From an uncultured Acidaminococcus sp. (lineage in GTDB: Bacteria; Bacillota; Negativicutes; Acidaminococcales; Acidaminococcaceae): 41,450 nucleotides of DNA. Positions 1 to 5,408 of this stretch are shown piece by piece. Numbering within the stretch: the first letter of the stretch is position 1; each line of letters begins with the position of its first letter. A program made the translations under genes and the position numbers. The stretch lies in NCBI GenBank assembly GCA_900770265.1, contig CAAGJR010000210.1:1-41450 (forward strand), read 5' to 3'. Below the pieces are notes generated by a model that ran no database searches, had not been told where the DNA came from, and saw only the letters and a list, made by a program, of their open reading frames with translations.

Positions 1-108
1 CACCTGCGTTTTATGCCAGGCAGAGGCAAGCTCGTAAGCCAGTTCCAATTGTTCTTGTGTGATTTCCGGTTTCTTCTTTTTCTCCGGTAAATCGTATTGG
101 ATATCCAT
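1..108 (-). CDS. Partial ORF running off the left edge, unknown function
   Basis: An open frame begins with ATG at 106-108 on the minus strand and stays open to base 1 (36 codons). It starts MDIQYDLPEKKKK and continues with a Glu/Leu-rich helical stretch. No good ribosome site precedes the ATG, and the same frame is open further back towards the nuclease gene at 181, so the true start is unsure. It may be a small gene following the nuclease or the start of a larger one outside the window. I do not recognise the family. Confidence 0.35.
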   Translation of the reverse strand, partial: MDIQYDLPEKKKKPEITQEQLELAYELASAWHKTQV

Positions 109-180
109 GATGGTCAGGAAACGAGTGGCCACGGTCTTTTTGAATGGATAAAAACCGGCAGGCCTGGGTCCAGGCTTACC

Positions 181-1050
181 TTACAACACTCCATGCAATT
201 TTCCAATTTTCCGAATCTGCTCCACCGACACTTTTGTGATGCGGGCGATGGTTTCCATAGGAATCTTTTCCCGCAGCATCCCCAGGATGTTACTGTTTTT
301 TTCCTGTTCGATGCCTTCTGTGCGGCCTTCAGCACGGCCTTTTACTAACGCTTTTGCCGCTGCTTCTGTTGCAGCTTCTGCCGCTGCTTCTTCCTGGCGT
401 CTTCTGATTTCATCACTCAAAATCATATATTCTCGCCTCACTTTTTCCAGCCCTTTGACCCGCTGTACCTCCAGATCCACGCTTCGGACAAACTCCCCTT
501 CCGGAGCCTTGCCATCCACGTAACGGAGAAATGCTGCAATATCCGGATCGGCAGCATTCTCACTGCCTTTGCTGTTCAGAAATACACGAGTTTCCTCATC
601 ATCTAATTTTACCGTATTATTTTCTTCACAGCAATGTGTGAACGTGTAAATGGGCAGATTTGCACCAAAAGGATCAAACGTACAGATAAAAATCACATAG
701 GACGGGTTCAGATTCTCATACTTCTCCCCTTTGCCCAGCAGTTCCATATCAATCATGGACTGGTAGAAACGGCTGCGCTTGGCCAGTCCATTGTTGGGGG
801 CATTGGTGCACTGCATTTCGATGTCGTACACCCGGCCTTCCTTGTCTTCCACGTAAACATCAAGCCGGATGCCTTTGCTGACCAGCCCCATATTGATGGT
901 CTTTTCGTAATCCTGGTAATGTAAGTCCTGAATTTTGATCTGCAAAATTTTCTCAATCATATACTTGCAGATTCTCTTGTTCCGAAGAACACACTGGAAC
1001 ATGAAATTGTCCAGAAAGGTCAGTTCTTCAAAAGGTTTGATTTTTTCCAT
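181..1050 (-). CDS. Rpn / PD-(D/E)XK nuclease family transposase-like protein
   Basis: A 289-residue protein of the Rpn/PD-(D/E)XK 'transposase' family (PF12784 type). These are DNA endonucleases linked to RecA-independent recombination rather than classical transposition. The nuclease core is visible near residues 60-85 as RLDVYVEDKEG followed by YDIEMQ (Asp, then Glu-x-Gln). The C-terminus has the family's usual Ala/Glu-rich region with GRAEGRTEG and a final helix-turn-helix-like segment. The start is the ATG at 1048-1050, preceded by AAGGAGGT at normal spacing; an upstream in-frame start at 1185 would add 45 residues with no ribosome site. No terminal inverted repeats or target duplication were seen, so it is not a demonstrable insertion sequence. 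It lies beside a truncated gene tail, which fits a region of past rearrangement. Confidence 0.85.
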   Translation of the reverse strand: MEKIKPFEELTFLDNFMFQCVLRNKRICKYMIEKILQIKIQDLHYQDYEKTINMGLVSKGIRLDVYVEDKEGRVYDIEMQCTNAPNNGLAKRSRFYQSMIDMELLGKGEKYENLNPSYVIFICTFDPFGANLPIYTFTHCCEENNTVKLDDEETRVFLNSKGSENAADPDIAAFLRYVDGKAPEGEFVRSVDLEVQRVKGLEKVRREYMILSDEIRRRQEEAAAEAATEAAAKALVKGRAEGRTEGIEQEKNSNILGMLREKIPMETIARITKVSVEQIRKIGKLHGVL

Positions 1051-1162
1051 GGATGATACCTCCTTACAGTTACGATAGAGATACCATTCGACATGAAAAT
1101 GACCCTCCCTGCATGCCTGCAAAAAGAAGGTCATTATCTGCAATTTTCCTGCAATTTCGTGA

Positions 1163-1264
1163 AAAGCTCTGCCGGTGACTGCCATCTATGGGGCCAAGGT
1201 AACGGATGTGAAGGAAATCCTGACCCAGAGCATCGAACGGCTGCGCATGGCAATGAGGAAGTGA
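1163..1264 (+). pseudogene. C-terminal remnant of an unidentified gene
   Basis: After an in-frame TGA at 1160-1162, 33 sense codons run to a TGA at 1262-1264. They read KALPVTAIYGAKVTDVKEIL and end in a basic helix (ERLRMAMRK). Codon choice (CTG, ATC, CGG, AAG) matches the real genes here. There is no start or ribosome site, but a strong terminator follows directly. This looks like the 3' end of a gene whose 5' part was deleted. I cannot name the parent gene. Confidence 0.45.
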
Positions 1265-1266
1265 GG

Positions 1267-1307
1267 AAAAACGGGACTACCGCATGGTTGCGGTGGTCCC
1301 GTTTTTT
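1267..1307 (+). terminator. Intrinsic terminator behind the gene remnant
   Basis: The stem AAAACGGGACTACCGC pairs with GCGGTGGTCCCGTTTT (one T-G wobble) and runs into a T-run. It begins 2 bases after the stop codon of the remnant at 1163-1264. Confidence 0.8.
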
Positions 1308-1407
1308 GCGTGGGTCGGGCGGTACGTTGCTTGTCCAAGCAGAGTGCGTACAAGGGCAAGGAGCCGTGAGCCACGGGCCGGATTTGGCTGAGCAGGCCTG
1401 CGGCCCT

Positions 1408-1465
1408 GTCACTGGTCACTGGCCGATGGATAGGACCTGCTCTATTTTGGGGGCAGGTCCTTTTT
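1408..1465 (+). repeat. Heptad-hairpin 3'-end module, copy F
   Basis: GTCACTG-GTCACTG is followed by GCCGATGGA and then the hairpin AGGACCTGC...GCAGGTCCT with a T-run (1432-1465). Order and orientation match copies at 4658, 12129, 21206 and 30801. A GGGCCG/CGGCCC pair just upstream (about 1375-1406) could be the gene-proximal hairpin. It follows the truncated gene tail. Confidence 0.65.
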
Positions 1466-1521
1466 GAATGGAAGACGTTACGGGCGGAGTTGCATCCGTT
1501 ACGGTCGTACCATCGGCGTTC

Positions 1522-1554
1522 GGGGGCGGGCTTACCGTTGGTAAGCCCCTACGG
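1522..1554. repeat. 9-bp-arm palindrome, arms GGGCTTACC/GGTAAGCCC
   Basis: Arms at 1528-1536 and 1540-1548 with loop GTT, followed by CCTACGG. The same arm sequence recurs with a longer loop at 7910-7960 and 41400-41450. Confidence 0.75.
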
Positions 1555-1608
1555 ATACTGGGGTTGTCTGTTCGATGAGAGGCCGACCTTTCGTTGTACA
1601 CCCAAACT

Positions 1609-1638
1609 GTAGGGGTCGATCGTTGTGATCGACCCGCC
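1609..1638. repeat. 9-bp-arm palindrome, arms GGGTCGATC/GATCGACCC
   Basis: Inverted orientation: GTAGG precedes the arms at 1613-1621 and 1627-1635 (loop GTTGT), and GCC follows. It shares its borders with the other copies, but the arm differs at several positions, all compensated. Confidence 0.75.
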
Positions 1639-1665
1639 ACAAAACGTTCCACCCCGACAACAGGT

Positions 1666-1689
1666 GCCCAATGCCCCTGGGCATTGGGC
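1666..1689. repeat. Perfect palindrome GCCCAATGCCC/GGGCATTGGGC
   Basis: Eleven-base arms separated by CT. It sits between two 9-bp-arm palindromes but lacks the CCTACG border, so family membership is unsure. Confidence 0.6.
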
Positions 1690-1694
1690 TTCCT

Positions 1695-1724
1695 GGGTGG
1701 GCGGATCGCCGATCCGCCCCTACG
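1695..1724. repeat. 9-bp-arm palindrome, arms GGGCGGATC/GATCCGCCC
   Basis: Arms at 1699-1707 and 1711-1719 with loop GCC, followed by CCTACG. Third member of the cluster. Confidence 0.75.
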
Positions 1725-1970
1725 ATAAAAAACAAAAAATCACCAGCTGATATTCTGAAGCTAGGCTACAATTGCCCTTGACAGAATACCACACTGGTGA
1801 TTTCTTTGATGCTAGTATACCAATTAATAGAAATTTAATCAAGCGAATCAAGCAAACGGCAACTTCAGTAAAGGCAGAAACTACCTTAGCAGGCTTGCCG
1901 CCGGGCATTTGGCAACCTTTTGCCCGCCAGGGCAAAAAAGCGGGCTCATCACCGATCCGCCCCTACATTC

Positions 1971-2064
1971 TAAAATTTGCCACAGGCAAATTTTATCCAT
2001 CAGCGTATGACGTATGACGTATGACAAAAAATGCTGTGAGAACCCATTGTCTCACAGCATTTTT
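1971..2064 (-). repeat. Heptad-hairpin 3'-end module, copy E, behind the nitroreductase gene
   Basis: On the minus strand, 5 bases after the nitroreductase stop, comes the hairpin ATGCTGTGAGA/TCTCACAGCAT with a T-run (2026-2064), a working intrinsic terminator. Three exact heptads GTCATAC (2004-2024), GCTGATGGA and a second hairpin AAAATTTGCC/GGCAAATTTT (1971-1995) follow. Confidence 0.7.
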
Positions 2065-2069
2065 CTCCC

Positions 2070-2585
2070 TTACAGCACTTTCACCAGCTCGTCGTTGCTT
2101 CTCCGCTCGTTGTGGAGATGGGCAGCGTGCACCCCTTCGGCCGCATACCCGATGGGCATCAGCAGCAGAGGCACTTCGTTCAGTTCCAGGCCGAAGGCGT
2201 CAGCCGTCTTCGTCACCGGGAAGAAGTTCACCCAGCAGGAGCCGATGCCCAGGTCCCAGGCTTCCAGCATCATATGGGTGGCCACGATGCTGGCGTCCTG
2301 TTCCCCGGCCCGGATACTGTGTTCGAACGGGTTCACCCATTCCTCATCCTTGCGCACGGTCACCATGAGCACCACCGGTGCATTGAAGGCGCAGCGGGTC
2401 AGGCCGCGGATTTTTTCCAGGGCTTCCGGGCTCTGCAGCACGTACACCCGGTAGGGCTGGTAGTTGTGCCCGGTGGGGGCGATGCGCCCGGCTTCTAGGA
2501 TGGCATCCAGTTTTTCCTTTTCAATGGGTTTGTCGCTGAATTTCCGTACCGAATATCTGGCTTTGGCCAGCTCCATAAATGTCAT
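2070..2585 (-). CDS. Nitroreductase family protein
   Basis: A 171-residue FMN-dependent nitroreductase-family oxidoreductase. The N-terminal FMN-phosphate binding signature is clear (ELAKARYSVRKFSDKPI), followed by LEAGRIAPTGHNYQP, which contributes to the flavin site. The segment DLGIGSCWVNFF and the ending MPIGYAAEG also fit small monodomain members. Such enzymes reduce nitroaromatics, quinones or flavins with NAD(P)H; the native substrate cannot be read from sequence. The start is the ATG at 2583-2585, 8 bases after AAAGGA; two upstream in-frame ATG codons lack a proper site. It is a single gene ended by module copy E, with the palindrome at 2613-2659 upstream. Confidence 0.88.
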   Translation of the reverse strand: MTFMELAKARYSVRKFSDKPIEKEKLDAILEAGRIAPTGHNYQPYRVYVLQSPEALEKIRGLTRCAFNAPVVLMVTVRKDEEWVNPFEHSIRAGEQDASIVATHMMLEAWDLGIGSCWVNFFPVTKTADAFGLELNEVPLLLMPIGYAAEGVHAAHLHNERRSNDELVKVL

Positions 2586-2610
2586 TGTGATCATCCTTTC
2601 CAAGTTGATG

Positions 2611-2660
2611 GCGGGCGCACCGGGCGACATCGCTGCGCGAGTCTTGGTGCGCCCCTACGG
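2611..2660. repeat. 9-bp-arm palindrome with 24-base inner hairpin, arms GGGCGCACC/GGTGCGCCC
   Basis: Arms at 2613-2621 and 2646-2654, then CCTACGG. The inner segment can fold: GAC/GTC closes it and TCGC/GCGA forms a tip. Relatives lie at 7833-7881 and 41316-41362. Confidence 0.75.
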
Positions 2661-2707
2661 GTTTTTTCCTTCGGCTCGTGGCTCGTGACAGCGGCGTCAG
2701 CCGCCAA

Positions 2708-3526
2708 TTACCAGCTCAATACCTCCGGTTCGCCTTCCGTGATCAGCAGGGTGTGTTCCCACTGGGCGCTGTCCTTGCCGTCGGCGGTGTGCACAGTCCA
2801 GCCGTTCATTTCGTCGATCCACAGGTCCGCCGTGCCTTCGTTGATCATGGGCTCGATGGTGATCACCATGCCCGGCACCAGCAGCATGCCCGTCTTCCGT
2901 TTGCCGAAATGGGCCACGAACGGATCTTCATGCATTTCCAGGCCCACGCCGTGGCCGCCGAAATCCCGTACCACGCTGTAGCCGTGCTTCTGGGCGAATT
3001 GCTGGATGGCTGCCCCGATATCCCCCAGGGTGTTCTTCCAGCCCACGGCGTTTTCCATGCCCCGCTTCAGACATTCCTTCGTGATGCCCACCAGGTTCTT
3101 CCGGGGAGCGGACACCCGGCCCAGCATGAACATCCGGGAAGCGTCGCCCACATAGCCGTTGTAGATGGTGGTGGCATCCACGTTCACGATATCCCCGCTC
3201 TTCAGCACCTGATGGGGATCCGGGATGCCGTGGCAGATCACGTCGTTCACGGACGTGCACACGGATTTGGGGAACCCTTCGTAGTTCAGACAGGCCGGAA
3301 TGGCCTTCAGCTTCATGGTGGTGTCATAGACGATGGTGTTGATGTCGTCCGTGGTCATGCCCACCTTGATGTTCTTTTCCACGGCGTCCAGCACTTCTGA
3401 GTTCACCTTGCCGGCCACCCGGATGCCCTCGATCTGTTCCGGGGTCTTGATCATATCCATACGGGGCACTTCGTACCCTTTGGCTGCATACTCCATGAGT
3501 TTCAGTTTCAGTTCGCTTCTATCCAA
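2708..3526 (-). CDS. map: Methionine aminopeptidase, type I
   Basis: Removes the initiator methionine from nascent proteins. The 272-residue product shows all metal and catalytic positions of the pita-bread fold: VICHGIPD (His), VNVDATTIYNGYVGDAS (two Asp), GHGVGLEMHEDP (His), VITIEPMI (Glu) and QWEHTLLITE (Glu). An N-terminal extension of about 35 residues precedes the core, as in long type I members. The best start is TTG at 3524-3526, 7 bases after AGGAGG; the in-frame ATG further upstream (3577) has no site, and the next internal ATG would cut into the extension. It is single, with a promoter candidate around 3643. Confidence 0.92.
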   Translation of the reverse strand: MDRSELKLKLMEYAAKGYEVPRMDMIKTPEQIEGIRVAGKVNSEVLDAVEKNIKVGMTTDDINTIVYDTTMKLKAIPACLNYEGFPKSVCTSVNDVICHGIPDPHQVLKSGDIVNVDATTIYNGYVGDASRMFMLGRVSAPRKNLVGITKECLKRGMENAVGWKNTLGDIGAAIQQFAQKHGYSVVRDFGGHGVGLEMHEDPFVAHFGKRKTGMLLVPGMVITIEPMINEGTADLWIDEMNGWTVHTADGKDSAQWEHTLLITEGEPEVLSW

Positions 3527-3642
3527 CCTGCATCCTCCTTTGCCGGAAATCCAGCGGATTCCCGTTTTTCTATTCAAATTTACGCCAAAATACGATATAA
3601 TATGGCTTTGTCGCAGGCATGCCGTCAGGCACCCTGCGTTCC

Positions 3643-3648
3643 ATTATA
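3643..3648 (-). promoter_or_regulatory. Extended -10 promoter candidate for map
   Basis: On the minus strand TATGTTATAATGG holds an extended -10 (TG-T-TATAAT). No good -35 is seen. It would give a leader of about 110 bases before the TTG start. Confidence 0.45.
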
Positions 3649-3698
3649 ACATAAATTTTGTATAAGTGTTTTGCTTTTGTTTTCAGTTTGTTTATGGA

Positions 3699-3721
3699 CC
3701 TTTCCTATACTATAGGAAAGG
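3699..3721. promoter_or_regulatory. Perfect 11-bp inverted repeat, operator candidate for the DUF368 gene
   Basis: CCTTTCCTATA-C-TATAGGAAAGG is a perfect palindrome with a 1-base centre, 38 bases before the DUF368 start codon. It contains TATACT, a plausible -10, so a bound repressor would cover the promoter. A hairpin in the mRNA leader is the alternative. Confidence 0.5.
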
Positions 3722-3759
3722 AATCTTCGGAAAGAAGAGAAAAAGGAAGGTAAGGTATC

Positions 3760-4656
3760 ATGGATCTGTTCCTGAATATGGTGCGGGGCTTCTGCATGGC
3801 CCTGGCCGACAGTGTCCCCGGGGTCTCCGGCGGGACCATTGCGTTTGTGCTGGGTTTCTACGATGAATTCATCGGCTCCCTGTACGTGCTCACCCACGGC
3901 ACGCTGGAGCTGAAAAAGGAAGCCATCCGGTTCCTGGGGAAACTGGGCCTGGGCTGGGTCATCGGCATGGGGTCTTCGGTGCTGGTGATTGCCAGCCTGT
4001 TCACCACCCACATCTACCAGCTCAGTTCCCTGTTCCTGGGCTTCTCCATTTTTTCCCTTCCCCTCATTATTAAGGAAGAAAAAGAGTGCCTGCAGCGGAC
4101 CAGCCGGATCATCTTCATGATTCTGGGCATCGTGCTGGTGCTGGTGATTGCCGCAGTGAACCCCACCGGGGGCCAGGGCACCAACGTGGAAATCGGGTCC
4201 CTGTCGCCGCTTCTGGCCGGGTACATCTTCGTGTGCGCCATGATTGCCATCTGCGCCATGGTGCTGCCGGGCATCAGCGGGTCCACCATGCTGCTGATCT
4301 TCGGGCTGTACGTGCCCATCATCAGCGCCATCAAGGAATTCCTGCACATGAACCTGTCCTACTTCCCGGTGCTGTGCATCTTTGGGTGCGGCGTCATCGC
4401 CGGCATCGTGGGCATCATCAAGCTGGTGAAGAATGCACTGGACAACCACCGGGCCGCCATGGTGTACTTCATCCTGGGCCTGATGGTGGGTTCCCTGTAC
4501 GCCATCGCCCAGGGCCCCACCACCCTGAAGGTGCCCCAGCCCGCCCTTTCCTGGGATACGTTCTACGTATTCTGGTTCCTGATGGGCGGCGTCTTTCTGG
4601 CCGCTTTGAACGGGTTGAAAGCCTTCACGGAAAAGAAGCTGAATCCGGAACAATAA
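3760..4656 (+). CDS. DUF368 membrane protein, polyprenyl-phosphate transporter (PopT-type)
   Basis: A 298-residue polytopic membrane protein of the DUF368 family. Members have been shown to return undecaprenyl phosphate, the lipid carrier for wall polymers, across the cytoplasmic membrane. The family signature is present at the N-terminus (DSVPGVSGGTIAFVLGFYDE) and again as an internal repeat (MVLPGISGSTMLLIFGLY near residue 166), the pseudo-twofold pattern typical of the family. About eight hydrophobic segments are visible. The start ATG follows AAGGAAGGTAAGG. It is single, with an 11-bp palindrome upstream and a complete heptad-hairpin module right after the stop. The family call is firm; the exact lipid substrate is inferred. 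Confidence 0.88.
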   Translation: MDLFLNMVRGFCMALADSVPGVSGGTIAFVLGFYDEFIGSLYVLTHGTLELKKEAIRFLGKLGLGWVIGMGSSVLVIASLFTTHIYQLSSLFLGFSIFSLPLIIKEEKECLQRTSRIIFMILGIVLVLVIAAVNPTGGQGTNVEIGSLSPLLAGYIFVCAMIAICAMVLPGISGSTMLLIFGLYVPIISAIKEFLHMNLSYFPVLCIFGCGVIAGIVGIIKLVKNALDNHRAAMVYFILGLMVGSLYAIAQGPTTLKVPQPALSWDTFYVFWFLMGGVFLAALNGLKAFTEKKLNPEQ

Positions 4657-4657
4657 A

Positions 4658-4777
4658 GGAATGGGAAAATAAATTTTCCCATTCCGTCACTAGTCACTAG
4701 TCACTGGTCACTAGATGAAGGAAACCAGCTTCGCTGGTAAATAAAAAGAACTGCCACCCGGCAGTTCTTTTTTTTGT
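4658..4777 (+). repeat. Heptad-hairpin 3'-end module, copy D, behind the DUF368 gene
   Basis: Order: hairpin GGAATGGGAAAAT/ATTTTCCCATTCC (4658-4685) right at the stop codon; four heptads (GTCACTA, GTCACTA, GTCACTG, GTCACTA; 4686-4713); GATGAAGGAA; hairpin ACCAGC-TTC-GCTGGT (4724-4738); then terminator AGAACTGCC/GGCAGTTCT with a long T-run (4743-4777). The last hairpin also has an A-run on its left and can work in both directions. Confidence 0.75.
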
Positions 4778-4787
4778 CACATACCCA

Positions 4788-4816
4788 TTGACTCTATTGT
4801 TAGTATGTGCTAACAT
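4788..4816 (+). promoter_or_regulatory. feoA promoter with GTTAG-N6-CTAAC operator
   Basis: TTGACT (4788-4793), a 17-base spacer and TAACAT (4811-4816) form a strong sigma-A promoter. The inverted repeat GTTAG-N6-CTAAC (4799-4814) fills the spacer and overlaps the -10. The same repeat with another centre lies at 5351-5366 before feoB. This fits metal-dependent repression by a DtxR/MntR- or Fur-type regulator; the half-site TTAG/CTAA recalls DtxR-family boxes. The regulator is not in the window. Confidence 0.7.
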
Positions 4817-4868
4817 ACTCTGTATGGAAGTTACATTCCATGAATTCAGTGAGAAAAGAGGTAGCATC

Positions 4869-5081
4869 ATGCCCTTGACATTTGCGGATGAAGGCGTGTC
4901 TCTGACAGTCCAGCGGGTAGGTGGTTCTCCCAAGGTACGGACCCACCTGGAAAACCTGGGCATCACCCAGGGTGCGGTGATCTCCATCGTGCAGCATACC
5001 CCCAGCGGACTCATCCTGAACATCCGGGAATCCCGGGTGGCCATCAGTATGGAAATGGCTGCAAAGATCATGGTTCAATAA
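4869..5081 (+). CDS. feoA: FeoA domain protein (first copy)
   Basis: A 70-residue SH3-like FeoA domain, a small cytosolic partner of the ferrous-iron transporter FeoB. Typical features are the turn GGSPKVRTHLENLGITQGAVI and the C-terminal strand LILNIRESRVAISMEMA. The start ATG at 4869-4871 follows AGAGGT; an in-frame ATG upstream (4824) would add a hydrophobic leader overlapping the operator and has no site. It is the first of two tandem feoA genes, 19 bases apart, and the two proteins are clearly divergent, so they probably do different jobs at FeoB. Confidence 0.88.
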   Translation: MPLTFADEGVSLTVQRVGGSPKVRTHLENLGITQGAVISIVQHTPSGLILNIRESRVAISMEMAAKIMVQ

Positions 5082-5100
5082 ATCGTAGGAGGGAAAGTCA

Positions 5101-5328
5101 ATGACTACATTGAAAGATGCCCAGACGGGCAAGGATTACGAAGTCGTGAAACTGCACGGCACCGGTGCCATCAAGCGCCGCATCATGGATATGGGGATCA
5201 CGAAGGGAACCCCGCTGCATATCCGCAAGGTGGCTCCCCTGGGCGATCCTGTGGAAATGACCGTACGCGGTTATGAACTTTCCCTGCGGAAAGCCGACGC
5301 GGAAATGGTCGAAGTGAAGGAATTGTAA
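5101..5328 (+). CDS. feoA: FeoA domain protein (second copy)
   Basis: A 75-residue FeoA domain protein. It carries the usual GTGAIKRRIMDMGITKGTPL turn and the ending VEMTVRGYELSLRKADAEMV. The start follows AGGAGGGAAAGTCA. It is cotranscribed with the first feoA. A second promoter/operator region separates it from feoB, so the two feoA genes may also be expressed without feoB. Confidence 0.92.
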   Translation: MTTLKDAQTGKDYEVVKLHGTGAIKRRIMDMGITKGTPLHIRKVAPLGDPVEMTVRGYELSLRKADAEMVEVKEL

Positions 5329-5350
5329 ACTTTACTATTTTTATCATTTT

Positions 5351-5366
5351 GTTAGCGTTTTCTAAC
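5351..5366 (+). promoter_or_regulatory. Second GTTAG-N6-CTAAC operator, upstream of feoB
   Basis: GTTAG-CGTTTT-CTAAC lies 43 bases before the feoB start in an AT-rich gap (5329-5408). Arms and spacing equal the 4799-4814 operator while the centre differs. Exact -35/-10 boxes here are ambiguous. Confidence 0.6.
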
Positions 5367-5408
5367 TAAATTTTGTTAAAGTGAGATTTGGGAAAGAAGG
5401 TATTTTAC

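Larger units (their letters stand above)
1308..2025. other. Non-coding repeat island
   Basis: About 700 bases with no supportable gene. It holds a heptad-hairpin module (1408-1465), three palindromes of the 9-bp-arm family (1522-1554, 1609-1638, 1695-1724), a separate palindrome at 1666-1689, a 27-bp sequence repeated exactly at 11722-11748 (here 1880-1906), a hairpin at 1919-1938 (TTTTGCCC/GGGCAAAA) and an apparently hybrid palindrome at 1941-1965. Open frames here are shadows of the hairpins. Confidence 0.75.

Noticed and set aside
181..1050. Complete insertion sequence around the Rpn-type gene
   Set aside because: No terminal inverted repeats or target-site duplication were seen on either side.
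1522..1724. Palindromes as intrinsic terminators
   Set aside because: No T-runs follow, they occur in clusters and both orientations, and true terminators are present separately.
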